52,421 bases of DNA from Congzhengia sp045576635 (GTDB lineage Bacteria; Bacillota; Clostridia; UBA1381; UBA9506), in the NCBI GenBank assembly GCA_045576635.1, contig JAZNGT010000033.1:1-52421 (forward strand). The letters are read 5' to 3'. Positions 32,563 through 41,911 of this stretch are shown piece by piece. Under the pieces are notes generated by a model. That model did no database searches. It was not told the origin of the DNA and saw only the letters and a list, made by a program, of their open reading frames with translations. How positions within the stretch are numbered: position 1 is the stretch's first letter; every line of letters begins with the position of its first letter. A program made the position numbers and the translations under genes.

Positions 32563-33603
32563 ATGAAAATGACGTTTCGTTGGTACGGCGAAAGCGACAG
32601 TATCTGTCTTGATTACATACGGCAGATACCGTGTATGAGCGGTGTTGTTGCTGCAGTTTATTCTGTGCCGGCAGGCGAAGTTTGGCCACAGGAGGCAATT
32701 GATGAACTAAAAGCAACAGTGAACGCGAAGGGATTAGAACTTGAAGTAATCGAAAGCGTTCCTGTTCATGAGGACATTAAATTAAGACGCGGTAACTACA
32801 AGCAGTATATCGAAAATTATAAGGAAAATATTAGAAGACTTGCAAAAGCAGGCGTAAAATGTATTTGCTACAACTTTATGCCCGTGTTTGACTGGACACG
32901 CTCCCGTCTTGACCAACCGCTCCCGGACGGTTCCAATGCGCTCGTTTATTATAAAGAAGACGTGGACAAAATGGACCCGACGAAAATGGCGCTTCCCGGT
33001 TGGGACGTATCGTATTCGACGGAAGAAACAAAAGGTTTAATCGATGCATATAAAGAACTCGGAGAAGAAGGTTTATGGGAAAACCTGGGCCACTTTATAC
33101 GCGAAATTATGCCCGTTGCCGTATCCTGTGATGTGAACATGGCAATACATCCGGACGATCCACCGTGGCCGATTTTCGGTATTCCGAGAATCATCACAAA
33201 CGAGGCGAATCTTGACAGATTCTTGTCTCTCTATGACGATCCGCATCATGGTCTTACGCTTTGTAGCGGCAGTTTAGGCTGTGCAGATTTTAACGATTAT
33301 ACCAAAATGGTAAGAAAGTACGGCGCAATGGGTAGAATCCACTTTGCGCATGTTAGAAATATTAAGCGTTTAGAAGATGGCTCGTTTGAAGAGAGCGGAC
33401 ATCTTTCTGAATGTGGCTCACTCGACATTGTAGAGATTTTAAAAGCGTATCACGATGTAGGCTTTAAAGGATATCTTCGTCCTGACCACGGCAGAATGAT
33501 ATGGGGTGAAACCGGAAAACCGGGATATGGCCTTTACGACAGAGCGCTCGGCGCAATGTATATGGCAGGCATTTGGGAAACGCTCGAGAAAGGATGCAAA
33601 TGA
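32563..33603 (+). CDS. uxuA: D-mannonate dehydratase
   Basis: A 346-residue enzyme that dehydrates D-mannonate to 2-keto-3-deoxygluconate in glucuronate breakdown. It shows FRWYGESDSICLDYIRQIP, KCICYNFMPVFDWTRS, a metal-binding HPDDPPWPIFGIPR, and RIHFAHVRN with RPDHGRMIWGE near the end. ATG 32563 is behind GGAGGG; an in-frame upstream ATG at 32476 precedes the promoter and was rejected. It is followed directly by the mannonate oxidoreductase gene. Confidence 0.95.
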   Translation: MKMTFRWYGESDSICLDYIRQIPCMSGVVAAVYSVPAGEVWPQEAIDELKATVNAKGLELEVIESVPVHEDIKLRRGNYKQYIENYKENIRRLAKAGVKCICYNFMPVFDWTRSRLDQPLPDGSNALVYYKEDVDKMDPTKMALPGWDVSYSTEETKGLIDAYKELGEEGLWENLGHFIREIMPVAVSCDVNMAIHPDDPPWPIFGIPRIITNEANLDRFLSLYDDPHHGLTLCSGSLGCADFNDYTKMVRKYGAMGRIHFAHVRNIKRLEDGSFEESGHLSECGSLDIVEILKAYHDVGFKGYLRPDHGRMIWGETGKPGYGLYDRALGAMYMAGIWETLEKGCK

Positions 33604-34454
33604 TGAAATTACCATTTTCAATTGATTTAAACGATAAAGTAGCAGTTGTTACAGGCGGCGGCGGTATCTTGTGTGCAGATTTTGCAAGAGCAATTGCAAA
33701 GACCGGTGCAAAGGTTGCCATTTTAGACTTAAACGAAGAGGCTGCAAAGAATGTGGCTGACAGCATCACACAAGATGGCGGTACGGCACTTGCAGTTCCA
33801 ACCAACGTGCTTCAAAAGGAAAGCCTCGAAAATGCGAAAAAAGTAATTCATGATGCATTTGGCACCGTAGATATTTTAATCAACGGCGCAGGTGGTAACA
33901 ATCCGAAAGGAACAACCACAAAGGATTACTACAATGTGGGCGATGAAGACTTAGAAGGCGTAAAAACCTTTTTTGATTTAGATGCAGACGGTGTATCGTT
34001 TGTGTTTAACTTAAACTTTTTGGGAACACTGCTTCCCACGCAGGTTTTTGCAAAGGATATGATAGGCAAAAAGGACGCAACGATTATCAATATATCTTCT
34101 ATGAATGCCTTTACGCCTCTTACAAGAATTCCTGCGTATTCCGGTGCGAAAGCTGCAATCAGCAACTTTACACAGTGGCTCGCAGTGCATTTTTCCAAAG
34201 TAGGTATCAGAGTAAACGCCATTGCACCCGGATTTTTCTTGACCAATCAGAACAGGGGACTTTTAATGGACGAAAACGGCGAATACACAGACCGTGCGAA
34301 AAAGATTCTTTCGCAAACACCGATGGAACGCTTTGGCATACAGGAAGAACTGATCGGTACGCTTTTATTCCTTTTATCCAACGATGCATCCGGTTTTGTA
34401 AACGGTGTTGTTATTCCCGTAGATGGCGGATTTAGCGCATATAGCGGAGTTTAA
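33603..34454 (+). CDS. uxuB: D-mannonate oxidoreductase (SDR type)
   Basis: A 283-residue short-chain dehydrogenase. The NAD(P) motif is VTGGGGILCADFA, the active site shows INISSM and YSGAK (Tyr-x3-Lys), and the end GVVIPVDGGFSAYSGV is typical. It resembles the SDR-type fructuronate reductases linked to uxuA in Gram-positives, not the E. coli long-chain UxuB; substrate is inferred from the operon. Two ATGs (33600, overlapping uxuA by 4 bp, and 33603) are possible; the second has better spacing from AAAGGA. Confidence 0.85.
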   Translation: MKLPFSIDLNDKVAVVTGGGGILCADFARAIAKTGAKVAILDLNEEAAKNVADSITQDGGTALAVPTNVLQKESLENAKKVIHDAFGTVDILINGAGGNNPKGTTTKDYYNVGDEDLEGVKTFFDLDADGVSFVFNLNFLGTLLPTQVFAKDMIGKKDATIINISSMNAFTPLTRIPAYSGAKAAISNFTQWLAVHFSKVGIRVNAIAPGFFLTNQNRGLLMDENGEYTDRAKKILSQTPMERFGIQEELIGTLLFLLSNDASGFVNGVVIPVDGGFSAYSGV

Positions 34455-34466
34455 ACTTTAACATAT

Positions 34467-34503
34467 AAAAAAGCAGTTGATACTTTCGTATCAACTGCTT
34501 TTT
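34467..34503. terminator. Bidirectional terminator between uxuB and tRNA-Pro
   Basis: AAGCAGTTGATAC (34471-34483), loop TTTC, GTATCAACTGCTT (34488-34500), with A and T runs outside. The tRNA CCA end starts right next to it. Confidence 0.9.
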
Positions 34504-34580
34504 TGGTCGGGATGACAGGATTTGAACCTGCGGCCCCTACGTCCCGAACGTAGTGCGCTACCAAACTGCGCTACATCCCG
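34504..34580 (-). tRNA. tRNA-Pro(CGG)
   Basis: On the minus strand CGGGATGTAGCGCAGTTTGG through to the T-arm GGTTCAAATCC and the acceptor ATCCCGA with an encoded CCA. The anticodon loop TTCGGGA gives anticodon CGG. Length is 77 nt. Confidence 0.95.
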
Positions 34581-34595
34581 ATTGCGTACTTAACT

Positions 34596-34624
34596 ATTAT
34601 AATATAAACAATGGTAAAAAGCAA
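34596..34624 (-). promoter_or_regulatory. Promoter of tRNA-Pro
   Basis: On the minus strand TTGCTT (34624-34619), 17-base spacer, TATAAT (34601-34596), 15 bp before the mature 5' end. Confidence 0.7.
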
Positions 34625-34682
34625 GCATTTTTTTTAAAAAGCATGCTTTTTTTAATGTTTTTTTAAGTTTTGTGTAAGTCAC

Positions 34683-34711
34683 TTGCCATAAGAGGGCGAT
34701 TCTGCTATACT
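34683..34711 (+). promoter_or_regulatory. Promoter of mtaB
   Basis: TTGCCA (34683-34688), 17-base spacer, TATACT (34706-34711), about 39 bp before the start. Confidence 0.6.
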
Positions 34712-34749
34712 ATAATGAGAATGTTTATTTTAATTTTTGCGGAGGATTT

Positions 34750-36072
34750 ATGACAAAAACCGTTGCTATATGTACACTTGGCTGTAAAGTAAATAGTTAT
34801 GAATCAGAGGCTGTCATTGAACAGTTTGTTAAAAATGGATACAGCGTAACGGGTTTTGACAAAGTGTCAGATGTTTATATTATTAACACTTGTACGGTTA
34901 CGCACTTGGGTGACCGAAAATCCAGGCAGATGATTCGCCGCACAAAACAGTTAAATCCCGATGCGGTTTTGGTGGTTATGGGATGTTATTCCCAGACGGC
35001 ACCGGAAGATGTTAATGCCATTCCCGAAGTTGATATCGTTTTAGGGAATACCGAAAAAGCCAATGCATACCATATCGTAGAAGAATTTTTAGAAAATCAC
35101 CAGAGAATTTTTCATGTGACTGACATCAGTAATGAGCCGGAATTTGAGGAACTTTCCGTTACCAGTTACGAGGGCAAGACCCGTGCATTTTTAAAAGTGC
35201 AGGATGGTTGCAATAATTTTTGCACGTACTGCATCATTCCGTATGCAAGGGGCAGAATCCGTTCCCGTAAGTTAGAAAATTGTGTGCAAGAGGCGAAAAG
35301 ACTTTCAGAAAATGGGTATCATGAAATTGTATTGGTTGGGATTCATCTTGCGTCTTACGGAAAAGAGAAAGAAAATGCACCTCTTTTGATTGATTTGCTT
35401 TCGGCAATTCATAAAATTGATGGCATTTCAAGAATTCGTATGGGTTCGTTAGAACCCACGTTGTTTGATGAAGATTTTATTGAAAGACTAAAAAGTCTTC
35501 CTAAAATTTGCAGACATTTTCATTTGTCCATGCAGAGCGGATGTGATGAAACGCTCCGTAGAATGAATAGAAAATATACCACAAAAGAATATGCAGAGGC
35601 GGTAAAAAACATCCGCAAAGCATTTCCTGATGCGGCGATTACGACTGATATTTTAACGGGATTTCCGGGCGAGACAGAAGAGGAATTTTTAAAGACGCTT
35701 CAATTTGTCGAAAAAATCCGTTTTGCTGATGCACACGTATTTAAATATTCTGTGCGACGCGGAACGCGTGCTGCGAAAATGGAGGGGCAAGTACCGGCAG
35801 ATGTAAAAGAAGCGCGCAGTCAGAAACTGATTCATAAGACGCAGAAAAGCCGCGACGCCTTTTTGAAAAAACAAATCGGCAACACGGTATCCGTATTGTT
35901 TGAACGAAAGCACAAGGGGATTTCCGGTTTGTATGAAGGAAAAACAGACCACTATATTACCGTTTTGGCAAAGAGTGAAACCGATATCGAAGGTTTATTT
36001 TTTGATGTTTTCATTCAGGACGTAAAAGACGGCTACGCACTGGGCGAATTGATAGTACACGAAACGGAGTGA
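34750..36072 (+). CDS. mtaB: tRNA t6A37 methylthiotransferase MtaB
   Basis: A 440-residue radical-SAM enzyme that adds a methylthio group to t6A37 of tRNAs. The N-terminal MTTase domain has its three Fe-S cysteines (TLGCKVN, NTCTVT, MGCYSQ), the radical-SAM loop is CNNFCTYC (about 153-161), and a TRAM domain ends the protein. MtaB-type features (CTLGCKVNSYE, HLGDRKSR) favour it over MiaB and RimO. GCGGAGG precedes the ATG. It overlaps the spacer of the next gene. Confidence 0.94.
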   Translation: MTKTVAICTLGCKVNSYESEAVIEQFVKNGYSVTGFDKVSDVYIINTCTVTHLGDRKSRQMIRRTKQLNPDAVLVVMGCYSQTAPEDVNAIPEVDIVLGNTEKANAYHIVEEFLENHQRIFHVTDISNEPEFEELSVTSYEGKTRAFLKVQDGCNNFCTYCIIPYARGRIRSRKLENCVQEAKRLSENGYHEIVLVGIHLASYGKEKENAPLLIDLLSAIHKIDGISRIRMGSLEPTLFDEDFIERLKSLPKICRHFHLSMQSGCDETLRRMNRKYTTKEYAEAVKNIRKAFPDAAITTDILTGFPGETEEEFLKTLQFVEKIRFADAHVFKYSVRRGTRAAKMEGQVPADVKEARSQKLIHKTQKSRDAFLKKQIGNTVSVLFERKHKGISGLYEGKTDHYITVLAKSETDIEGLFFDVFIQDVKDGYALGELIVHETE

Positions 36073-36077
36073 ATCGT

Positions 36078-37652
36078 ATGAAGAAAAAGAGGTTATATAT
36101 CGGAATTTCTGTGGCAGTGGGGGTTGCAATTTTCGTTGTTGTTGCATTGCTTTTGACGTTTTTGCGTCCGCTTAGTGGAACGATTTCGGCAAAAGGCTAC
36201 ACACTTTCCGTTCCGTCAGGTTGGACGATGGATGAAAACGGCGTAATTACCGATAAAAAAGGCACAAATGTCGGAAACTTTACACTCGCATACGATGTAC
36301 CTGACTTAGAAAACAGCGTGCAGTATGCAGGTGTTCAAGCAAAAGGCGACGTTGTGACAGAACAACTTTCCGAGGTGATTTTCAAAAACACATTCGAATC
36401 GGAGTTTGGCCTTACGGTGCAGTATTTTATTTGTGGTCTTCCGAACCCCGAACCGTATGCGGCGAATATAACGCTTTTCCGTTCGTCTGTGGGAGAGTTT
36501 TTGGGTGACCGCATTGCTGCAAGTTTTTCCGTCGCAGAACTCGGAAGCAATCCGCCCCCGAAAAATATTTCGTCATTAAGTTACGACGCAGTAGATAAAA
36601 CGTCCGCCGCTAAACTTATCTTAAAAGACGGTACAGTTGCGGCAAAAAATGTAAGCGAATTGGACCTTTTTATAAAACAACTTCAAAACGGGGATGCAAA
36701 AGGCTTAAATCTTTATACGTACGAACAAAAAGAAGATAAGGGCATCTATTTATCCACTTGGCATTACCTGGAAGCCGACAACGAAAAAGGCTATCTATAC
36801 ACGTATTACGATAAGGGCGAGGGATTTTACACCTACGACAACAACCCGATTATATTCCAGACGATTGAAAAAAAGGTTGACCAGAAAACCGGAATTACAA
36901 CATACCAATATGTAACAAAACGTGGCGAAATGAATGCTCTCTTTGAGATTCCCGCAAACTTTTACCGTGACAATGCCGAAGCACTTCTTATGCTACAAAC
37001 GGCTGCGTCCGACAAGGCGACGCTACTTAAAATTTTAGAAAAGATTATGACAGAAGAGGAACTTTCGCATATTACAGTAGAGAAAAACGGAGAAAATGTC
37101 TTCATTCAGTACGATGATCAAAGAGCACTCCAAAAAGCAAAGATTCAGAAAGATGCTGCCGTACTATTCCGTCTGGCAGAAGATATCAAAACCGTTACGG
37201 TAAAAAATAAGGACGGAAAAGAAGTAACGGTAAGTCGCGAAAGTATTATGCAAAAGGTGACAGAATCTTCCGAAAATGCTACCAAATCACCGGAGGATTT
37301 TGCAAAATTTGTAGAAGAAATTGAAGAAAAGTTGTCTGAAAAGATTGACACGACATCAGGTTCTTATGCACATGTCCCGGACGGACAAATCATTTATTCC
37401 GGAACGGTTGTTATGTACAATAATTCCAAAGTAAAGCACCCGAGAACCGGAAAAATCGTATCGGTCGGACCGTATGCGAAAAAAATGGGATACGAACAGT
37501 ATCTCGGAAAGCCGATTACCTGCACCATCCGAAAATCGGGCAAGGCATTTTTGGCAACGGCGACCTATGGCGGAAGTGTGATTGCGGCAACGACGTTAAA
37601 TACTGAAGCATTAGTGCATAGAGCAATTGAGACGATTAAGGCGTATTCATAA
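36078..37652 (+). CDS. Membrane-anchored protein of unknown function
   Basis: A 524-residue protein with one N-terminal membrane segment (about 5-30, LYIGISVAVGVAIFVVVALL) and a large outside part. The start is ATG 36078, five bases after the mtaB stop; a GTG at 36069 is also possible. The outside part begins with a segment like those of PsbP/DUF1795 proteins (GYTLSVPSGWTMDENGVI) and has a Lys/Glu-rich middle. There is no lipobox. No known enzyme motif is recognised. It may be co-transcribed with mtaB, but a functional link is not shown. Confidence 0.6.
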   Translation: MKKKRLYIGISVAVGVAIFVVVALLLTFLRPLSGTISAKGYTLSVPSGWTMDENGVITDKKGTNVGNFTLAYDVPDLENSVQYAGVQAKGDVVTEQLSEVIFKNTFESEFGLTVQYFICGLPNPEPYAANITLFRSSVGEFLGDRIAASFSVAELGSNPPPKNISSLSYDAVDKTSAAKLILKDGTVAAKNVSELDLFIKQLQNGDAKGLNLYTYEQKEDKGIYLSTWHYLEADNEKGYLYTYYDKGEGFYTYDNNPIIFQTIEKKVDQKTGITTYQYVTKRGEMNALFEIPANFYRDNAEALLMLQTAASDKATLLKILEKIMTEEELSHITVEKNGENVFIQYDDQRALQKAKIQKDAAVLFRLAEDIKTVTVKNKDGKEVTVSRESIMQKVTESSENATKSPEDFAKFVEEIEEKLSEKIDTTSGSYAHVPDGQIIYSGTVVMYNNSKVKHPRTGKIVSVGPYAKKMGYEQYLGKPITCTIRKSGKAFLATATYGGSVIAATTLNTEALVHRAIETIKAYS

Positions 37653-37695
37653 ACATAATTTTACGCAAAGGGTTATGTTGGGGGACAAAACACGT

Positions 37696-38448
37696 ATGAA
37701 ACAGATAACCGAAAAGGGAAATCATACAGAAAATAAAAAAGCACTACGAGATGGAATGCGTGACGGCATTCCCATAGGACTTGGCTACCTTGCGGTTGCA
37801 TTTTCGCTTGGAATTGCTGCAAAAAATATAGGGCTTACCGCATTTCAGGGCCTTTTGGTAAGCCTTTTATGTAACGCTTCTGCCGGAGAATATATGGGGT
37901 TTACCATGATAGCGGCACTCGCAACGTATTTTGAGATGGCAGTTGCAACATTTATTGCAAACGCAAGATACCTTTTGATGAGTTGTGCACTCAGCCAGAA
38001 AATGGGTGACAAGACACGTTTTTTTCATCGTTTTTTGATTGCGTTTGGCATTACGGATGAGATTTTCGGCATCACAATTTTAAGGGGTAATATTATCAAT
38101 CCCTTTTATACATACGGCGCAATGCTCGTTGCGATTCCAAGTTGGGCAATCGGCACGTTTTTGGGCGTTCTTGCAGGAAACCTTTTGCCGCTGCGTCTTG
38201 TGAGCGCGTTTTCTGTTGCGCTTTATGGGATGTTTCTTGCAATCATCGTACCGCCAGCAAAGGAAAACAGGGTACTTTTATTCTTAATTCTCATTTGCTT
38301 TGGCTTAAGTTTTCTTGCAGAGATTCTTCCCGGAATTTCTGCACTGTCACAAGGCACAAGAACGATTCTGTTGACTATCTTACTTTCTGTTTTGGCGGCG
38401 GTTCTTTTTCCTGTAACTACGGATGAGGAGGAAGAAAAACATGCATAA
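37696..38448 (+). CDS. azlC: AzlC family branched-chain amino acid exporter subunit
   Basis: A 250-residue membrane protein with about seven helices that forms an exporter with AzlD. The block RDGIPIGLGYLAVAFSLGI and NASAGEYMGFTMI are typical of AzlC. Start choice is uncertain: ATG 37696 has GGGGGA 11 bases upstream; an in-frame ATG at 37675 has a poor site. The end overlaps azlD by 8 bp. Substrates such as leucine or other neutral residues are inferred from the family. Confidence 0.88.
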   Translation: MKQITEKGNHTENKKALRDGMRDGIPIGLGYLAVAFSLGIAAKNIGLTAFQGLLVSLLCNASAGEYMGFTMIAALATYFEMAVATFIANARYLLMSCALSQKMGDKTRFFHRFLIAFGITDEIFGITILRGNIINPFYTYGAMLVAIPSWAIGTFLGVLAGNLLPLRLVSAFSVALYGMFLAIIVPPAKENRVLLFLILICFGLSFLAEILPGISALSQGTRTILLTILLSVLAAVLFPVTTDEEEEKHA

Positions 38449-38743
38449 TACATATATTTATATTCTTATTATGGCGTTGGTTTCCTACGCAATCCGCGTG
38501 TTACCGCTTACCTTAATCCGAAAGAAAATAAGCAATCGTTTTATTCGTTCGTTTTTGTATTACGTTCCGTATGTTACGCTTTCTGTGATGACGTTTCCTG
38601 CGATTTTAAACGCGACACAAAGCGTTTATGCAGGTTTTGTAGCGCTTTTAGCCGGCGTTGTTGCGGCGTGGCGTGGGCGGAACTTATTTCAGGTTGCGCT
38701 CATCTGTTGCGGTGTTGTATTTTTAATAGAATTATTTCTTTAA
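38441..38743 (+). CDS. azlD: AzlD family branched-chain amino acid exporter subunit
   Basis: A 100-residue protein with three to four membrane helices. RVLPLTLIRKKISNRFIRSF and the loop YVPYVTLSVMTFPAIL fit AzlD. ATG 38441 is behind GAGGAGGAAG. It overlaps azlC and ends at a strong terminator. Confidence 0.88.
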   Translation: MHNTYIYILIMALVSYAIRVLPLTLIRKKISNRFIRSFLYYVPYVTLSVMTFPAILNATQSVYAGFVALLAGVVAAWRGRNLFQVALICCGVVFLIELFL

Positions 38744-38745
38744 AA

Positions 38746-38779
38746 TAAAAACAGGGTGGCTTTTGCCATCCTGTTTTTT
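38746..38779. terminator. Bidirectional terminator after azlD
   Basis: The stem AACAGGGTGGC/GCCATCCTGTT has one G-T pair, a TTTT loop, and A/T runs on both sides (38746-38779). It separates azlCD from the convergent gene. Confidence 0.85.
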
Positions 38780-38781
38780 GT

Positions 38782-39711
38782 TTATTTTACGCTTAATGTA
38801 CTTAAAAAGTAATTAAAATCGCCTAACACTTTTTCGTCAACCGTGCCGTAAACGGAATAGGTTGCGGTGTACATCACGCCGTTTTTTCTTCCCATATATG
38901 CGGTGATTTCAGAATCCAAATCCGAAATTCCGGAAACAATGCGCGGTGCGGTGTACGAGATTTTCATAAATTCCATATCGCCAATACGTACAACATCGCT
39001 TGATTTTAATGTGCCGGAAACGACTCCGACCATAGATTCTGCAACGCTTTTTACGTATGTATCGGTAAGGGGAACATCTGTGCCATTATAGACGTCGCTC
39101 TGGATGTTCAAAGAAACGTGACCGTTTGGATCCGTATGAGAAAGCAGTACATCTGTTCCGTCTGTTAAGTTTTCCATCATTTCATATTCTTCGAAATAGG
39201 AAATGGTAAAGGCAGAAGGGAGTTTCACACCGTCTTTTTCCAATTCTTTTTCCAAAGAGAATGTTTTCTGCTTTTCAATTTTTTTATGGAATGCGCCGGA
39301 CCGAATGGTTACTTTGCGAAGATCAGCGTTCCACGAAACTGTTCCGCCAAAACTTTCTGCCACGGCTCTTGCAGGAACCATCGTTCTTCCACCAACAAGT
39401 TTCGGTGGTACGTCTAATTGTTTCGTAAAACCGTTTACCAGCATACTATTATTCCCGACCGTCATAATGACGGTGGTACCCGTAAGAGAAGATGTTACGG
39501 TTTGTGTGTTTTCATCCCATTGAACTTTTGCACCCATCGCCTCGAATATAGCACGCAGAGGAACAAGTGTTCTGTCGTTTTCTATAATGGGTTCCTGGTC
39601 GAAGGCTATGTCGGAAAAGTCAAGCGACACTGTAATGGGCGGTACTGCAAAAACAGGCAGAGCCGTAAACAGCAGTAGTGTCATGCATATGACGCTGACA
39701 ATCTTTTTCAT
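38782..39711 (-). CDS. Secreted protein with copper amine oxidase N-terminal-type domain
   Basis: A 309-residue protein with a signal peptide (MKKIVSVICMTLLLFTALPVFA). Residues about 28-145 form the CuAO-N/stalk-like domain: RTLVPLRAIFEAMGAKVQWD and RTMVPARAVAESFGGTVSW are its two repeated halves. The rest (about 160-309) is unknown. The domain alone is not an oxidase and is common in Clostridia cell-surface proteins; the amidase at 48298 has the same type. ATG 39711 is behind AAAGGAGAG; upstream in-frame codons lie across the promoter. Confidence 0.85.
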   Translation of the reverse strand: MKKIVSVICMTLLLFTALPVFAVPPITVSLDFSDIAFDQEPIIENDRTLVPLRAIFEAMGAKVQWDENTQTVTSSLTGTTVIMTVGNNSMLVNGFTKQLDVPPKLVGGRTMVPARAVAESFGGTVSWNADLRKVTIRSGAFHKKIEKQKTFSLEKELEKDGVKLPSAFTISYFEEYEMMENLTDGTDVLLSHTDPNGHVSLNIQSDVYNGTDVPLTDTYVKSVAESMVGVVSGTLKSSDVVRIGDMEFMKISYTAPRIVSGISDLDSEITAYMGRKNGVMYTATYSVYGTVDEKVLGDFNYFLSTLSVK

Positions 39712-39762
39712 ACAGTTCTCTCCTTTATTACAAGTTTTTAAAACCTGAGTAAAGTCTCCCTG

Positions 39763-39791
39763 ATTATACCATTTACATCCAAATTTGTCAA
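39763..39791 (-). promoter_or_regulatory. Promoter of the CuAO-N gene
   Basis: On the minus strand TTGACA (39791-39786), 17-base spacer, TATAAT (39768-39763). Confidence 0.8.
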
Positions 39792-39864
39792 GTTTTGGGG
39801 GAATTGCCCTTTTGGTGTTCGGATTCATATTATCAAAAAAATTAGAGAAAATAATAAAAATTAC

Positions 39865-39893
39865 TTTACCCAATGGCAAAATCTTGTTATAAT
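39865..39893 (+). promoter_or_regulatory. Promoter of rodA
   Basis: TTTACC (39865-39870), 17-base spacer, TATAAT (39888-39893), 20 bp before the TTG start. Confidence 0.6.
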
Positions 39894-39913
39894 AATACGT
39901 ATAGAGGTGCAAC

Positions 39914-41035
39914 TTGAAAAAAAACTGGTTTAAAACGCATATTTTTTCTTTGGACTATGTGCTTATTATCACAGCAACACTTCTCGGCATAATAGGGATT
40001 CTCCTTTTATACAGTGCAACAGATGGCGATGCCGGAATGCGAAGACTTACCGTGCAAACCGCTATCTTTGTAGGCGGATTTTTTCTGATGTTCTTTGTGT
40101 CGATGGTGGATTACCGTTTATACCGGGGCTTACGAACGCCGATTTATATTGTAAGCGTTCTCGTTTTGCTTTTCGTGCTGTTTTTAGGCATCGGCAAAGA
40201 AGAGACGGGCGCAAACAGTTGGATTCGGTTTTTTGGTATTGGTATTCAGCCGTCAGAGCCTGTTAAAATCGCGTTTGTGGTTTTCTTTTCGTATCTAATA
40301 ACCGACGCAAAAGAAGCAGGAAATTTTCAGAACAAAAAACAAGTGCTTTTGTATCTTTTCTATTTTTCCGTCATTGCAGGACTTGTTGTTTTGCAAAATG
40401 ACACGGGAACGGCACTTGTGTTCGCGTTTATCTTTGTGTGTATGCTTTACGCGGCGGGAATATCCTATAAATACATTTTGGCGGCGCTTTTTTCTCTTTT
40501 GGTGCTTTTGCCGATTGCATGGTTTTTAATGGCACCGTACCAGAAAGAAAGAATTTTGGTATTTTTCTACCCCGAACGGGACCCTTTGGGTGCAGGCTAT
40601 CAGGTGATTAAATCAAAAATTGCGATTGGTTCGGGAAAACTTTTGGGCAGAGGGTATTTAAGTGGTCCGCAAAACAGACTTGGCGCACTTCCTGAAAAAG
40701 AAACAGACTTTATCTTTGGCGTTTTGGGCGAAGAGTTTGGTTTTTTAGGCTGTCTTTTTACGGTTTCTCTTTTGTTTTTATTGGTTTTTCGAATATTTGT
40801 GATAGCAAGACGCGTAAAAGACGAAGCAGGGAGTTTGATTTTAGTTGGCATTGGCGCAATGTTTTTGTTCCATACTGTACAAAATGTTTGTATGTGTTTA
40901 GGACTTTTGCCCGTAACGGGAATACCGCTTCCGTTTTTAAGTTATGGCGGTTCGTCCCTGCTTACAAACTTTTTGGCAACGGGCATTGTGCAGAATATTT
41001 ATAAAACCTCGAAAGAACTTAGTTTTAAAACATAA
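39914..41035 (+). CDS. rodA: Rod-shape SEDS glycosyltransferase RodA
   Basis: A 373-residue SEDS peptidoglycan polymerase with about ten membrane helices that elongates the cell wall with a class B PBP. The start is TTG behind GAGGTG; no in-frame ATG is close. SEDS signatures are GANSWIRFFGIGIQPSE, GYQVIKSKIAIGSG with LLGRG, the catalytic-region EKETDFIFGVLGEEFGF, and GIPLPFLSYGGSS. RodA rather than FtsW is favoured by length and the LPEKETDFIF motif. It is followed by degV after 23 bp. Confidence 0.92.
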   Translation: MKKNWFKTHIFSLDYVLIITATLLGIIGILLLYSATDGDAGMRRLTVQTAIFVGGFFLMFFVSMVDYRLYRGLRTPIYIVSVLVLLFVLFLGIGKEETGANSWIRFFGIGIQPSEPVKIAFVVFFSYLITDAKEAGNFQNKKQVLLYLFYFSVIAGLVVLQNDTGTALVFAFIFVCMLYAAGISYKYILAALFSLLVLLPIAWFLMAPYQKERILVFFYPERDPLGAGYQVIKSKIAIGSGKLLGRGYLSGPQNRLGALPEKETDFIFGVLGEEFGFLGCLFTVSLLFLLVFRIFVIARRVKDEAGSLILVGIGAMFLFHTVQNVCMCLGLLPVTGIPLPFLSYGGSSLLTNFLATGIVQNIYKTSKELSFKT

Positions 41036-41058
41036 TAGAGATAGAAAGGAAGATTCAA

Positions 41059-41910
41059 ATGGCAGACATTCAAATTGTAACAGACGCAGGAGCGGATCTT
41101 TCAAAAGAAGAACAAAAAGCATATAACATTGATGTACTTCCGATAAAAATTATGGCAGACGGAAAAGAGTATCTTTCCGGCGTGGATATGTTTTCGGATG
41201 AGTTTTACGAACTTTTAGAATCAAGTGACGAAATCCCACATACATCACAGCCGTCTACCGGCGAAATTTATGATTTATTGAAAAAACACACAGACAAAGG
41301 AAAACAGGTGCTTGTCATCACGCTTTCTTCCAATGCAAGCGGCCTTTATAACAATATGCATCTTGCAAAAAATATGATTTTAGAAGAAACACCGGATGCG
41401 ATAATTGAAATTTTAGACTCCAAACGGTTTGCCTATATTTACGGATTGGCATCAATCAATGCATCCAAAATGGCAGAGTCCGGCATGGAACTTTCTGAAA
41501 TCATTGCTAAAACAAAAGAGTTTTTAGATAGTTACGGTGTGTTTGCAATTCCGAAAAGCCTGACATATTTAGAAAAAGGCGGCAGAATCAACAAGGCATC
41601 TCTGGTGTTTGGTAATATGCTTGATTTGGTACCTGTCTTGACCATACAAAACGGTTTAATGGAAGCGGTCGGCAAAGTGCGCGGCAGAAAAAAACTTGCA
41701 AAAAAAATGCTGCAATATATGGAAGAGCGTGTACCTGACCAGAGCGGTGGCGAGATGATTGTCGTAAACGGTAAACTTCCCGAGGAAACCGAAGAAATAA
41801 TAACATTACTGAAAGAGCGGTACCCCGGCGTTCATATCACAACGGCAAAGGTTGGACCGACCATAGCAACGCATATCGGACCGGTATTTGCGGTATTTTA
41901 TAAAAAATAA
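41059..41910 (+). CDS. DegV family fatty-acid-binding protein
   Basis: A 283-residue protein of the DegV/FakB type, which in Gram-positive bacteria presents fatty acids to the kinase FakA. It begins DIQIVTDAGADLSKEE and has PHTSQPSTGEIYDLL, LSSNASGLYNN and PKSLTYLEKGGRI, all standard. No fakA is in the window. It shares the strand and probably the transcript with rodA. Confidence 0.92.
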   Translation: MADIQIVTDAGADLSKEEQKAYNIDVLPIKIMADGKEYLSGVDMFSDEFYELLESSDEIPHTSQPSTGEIYDLLKKHTDKGKQVLVITLSSNASGLYNNMHLAKNMILEETPDAIIEILDSKRFAYIYGLASINASKMAESGMELSEIIAKTKEFLDSYGVFAIPKSLTYLEKGGRINKASLVFGNMLDLVPVLTIQNGLMEAVGKVRGRKKLAKKMLQYMEERVPDQSGGEMIVVNGKLPEETEEIITLLKERYPGVHITTAKVGPTIATHIGPVFAVFYKK

Positions 41911-41911
41911 G

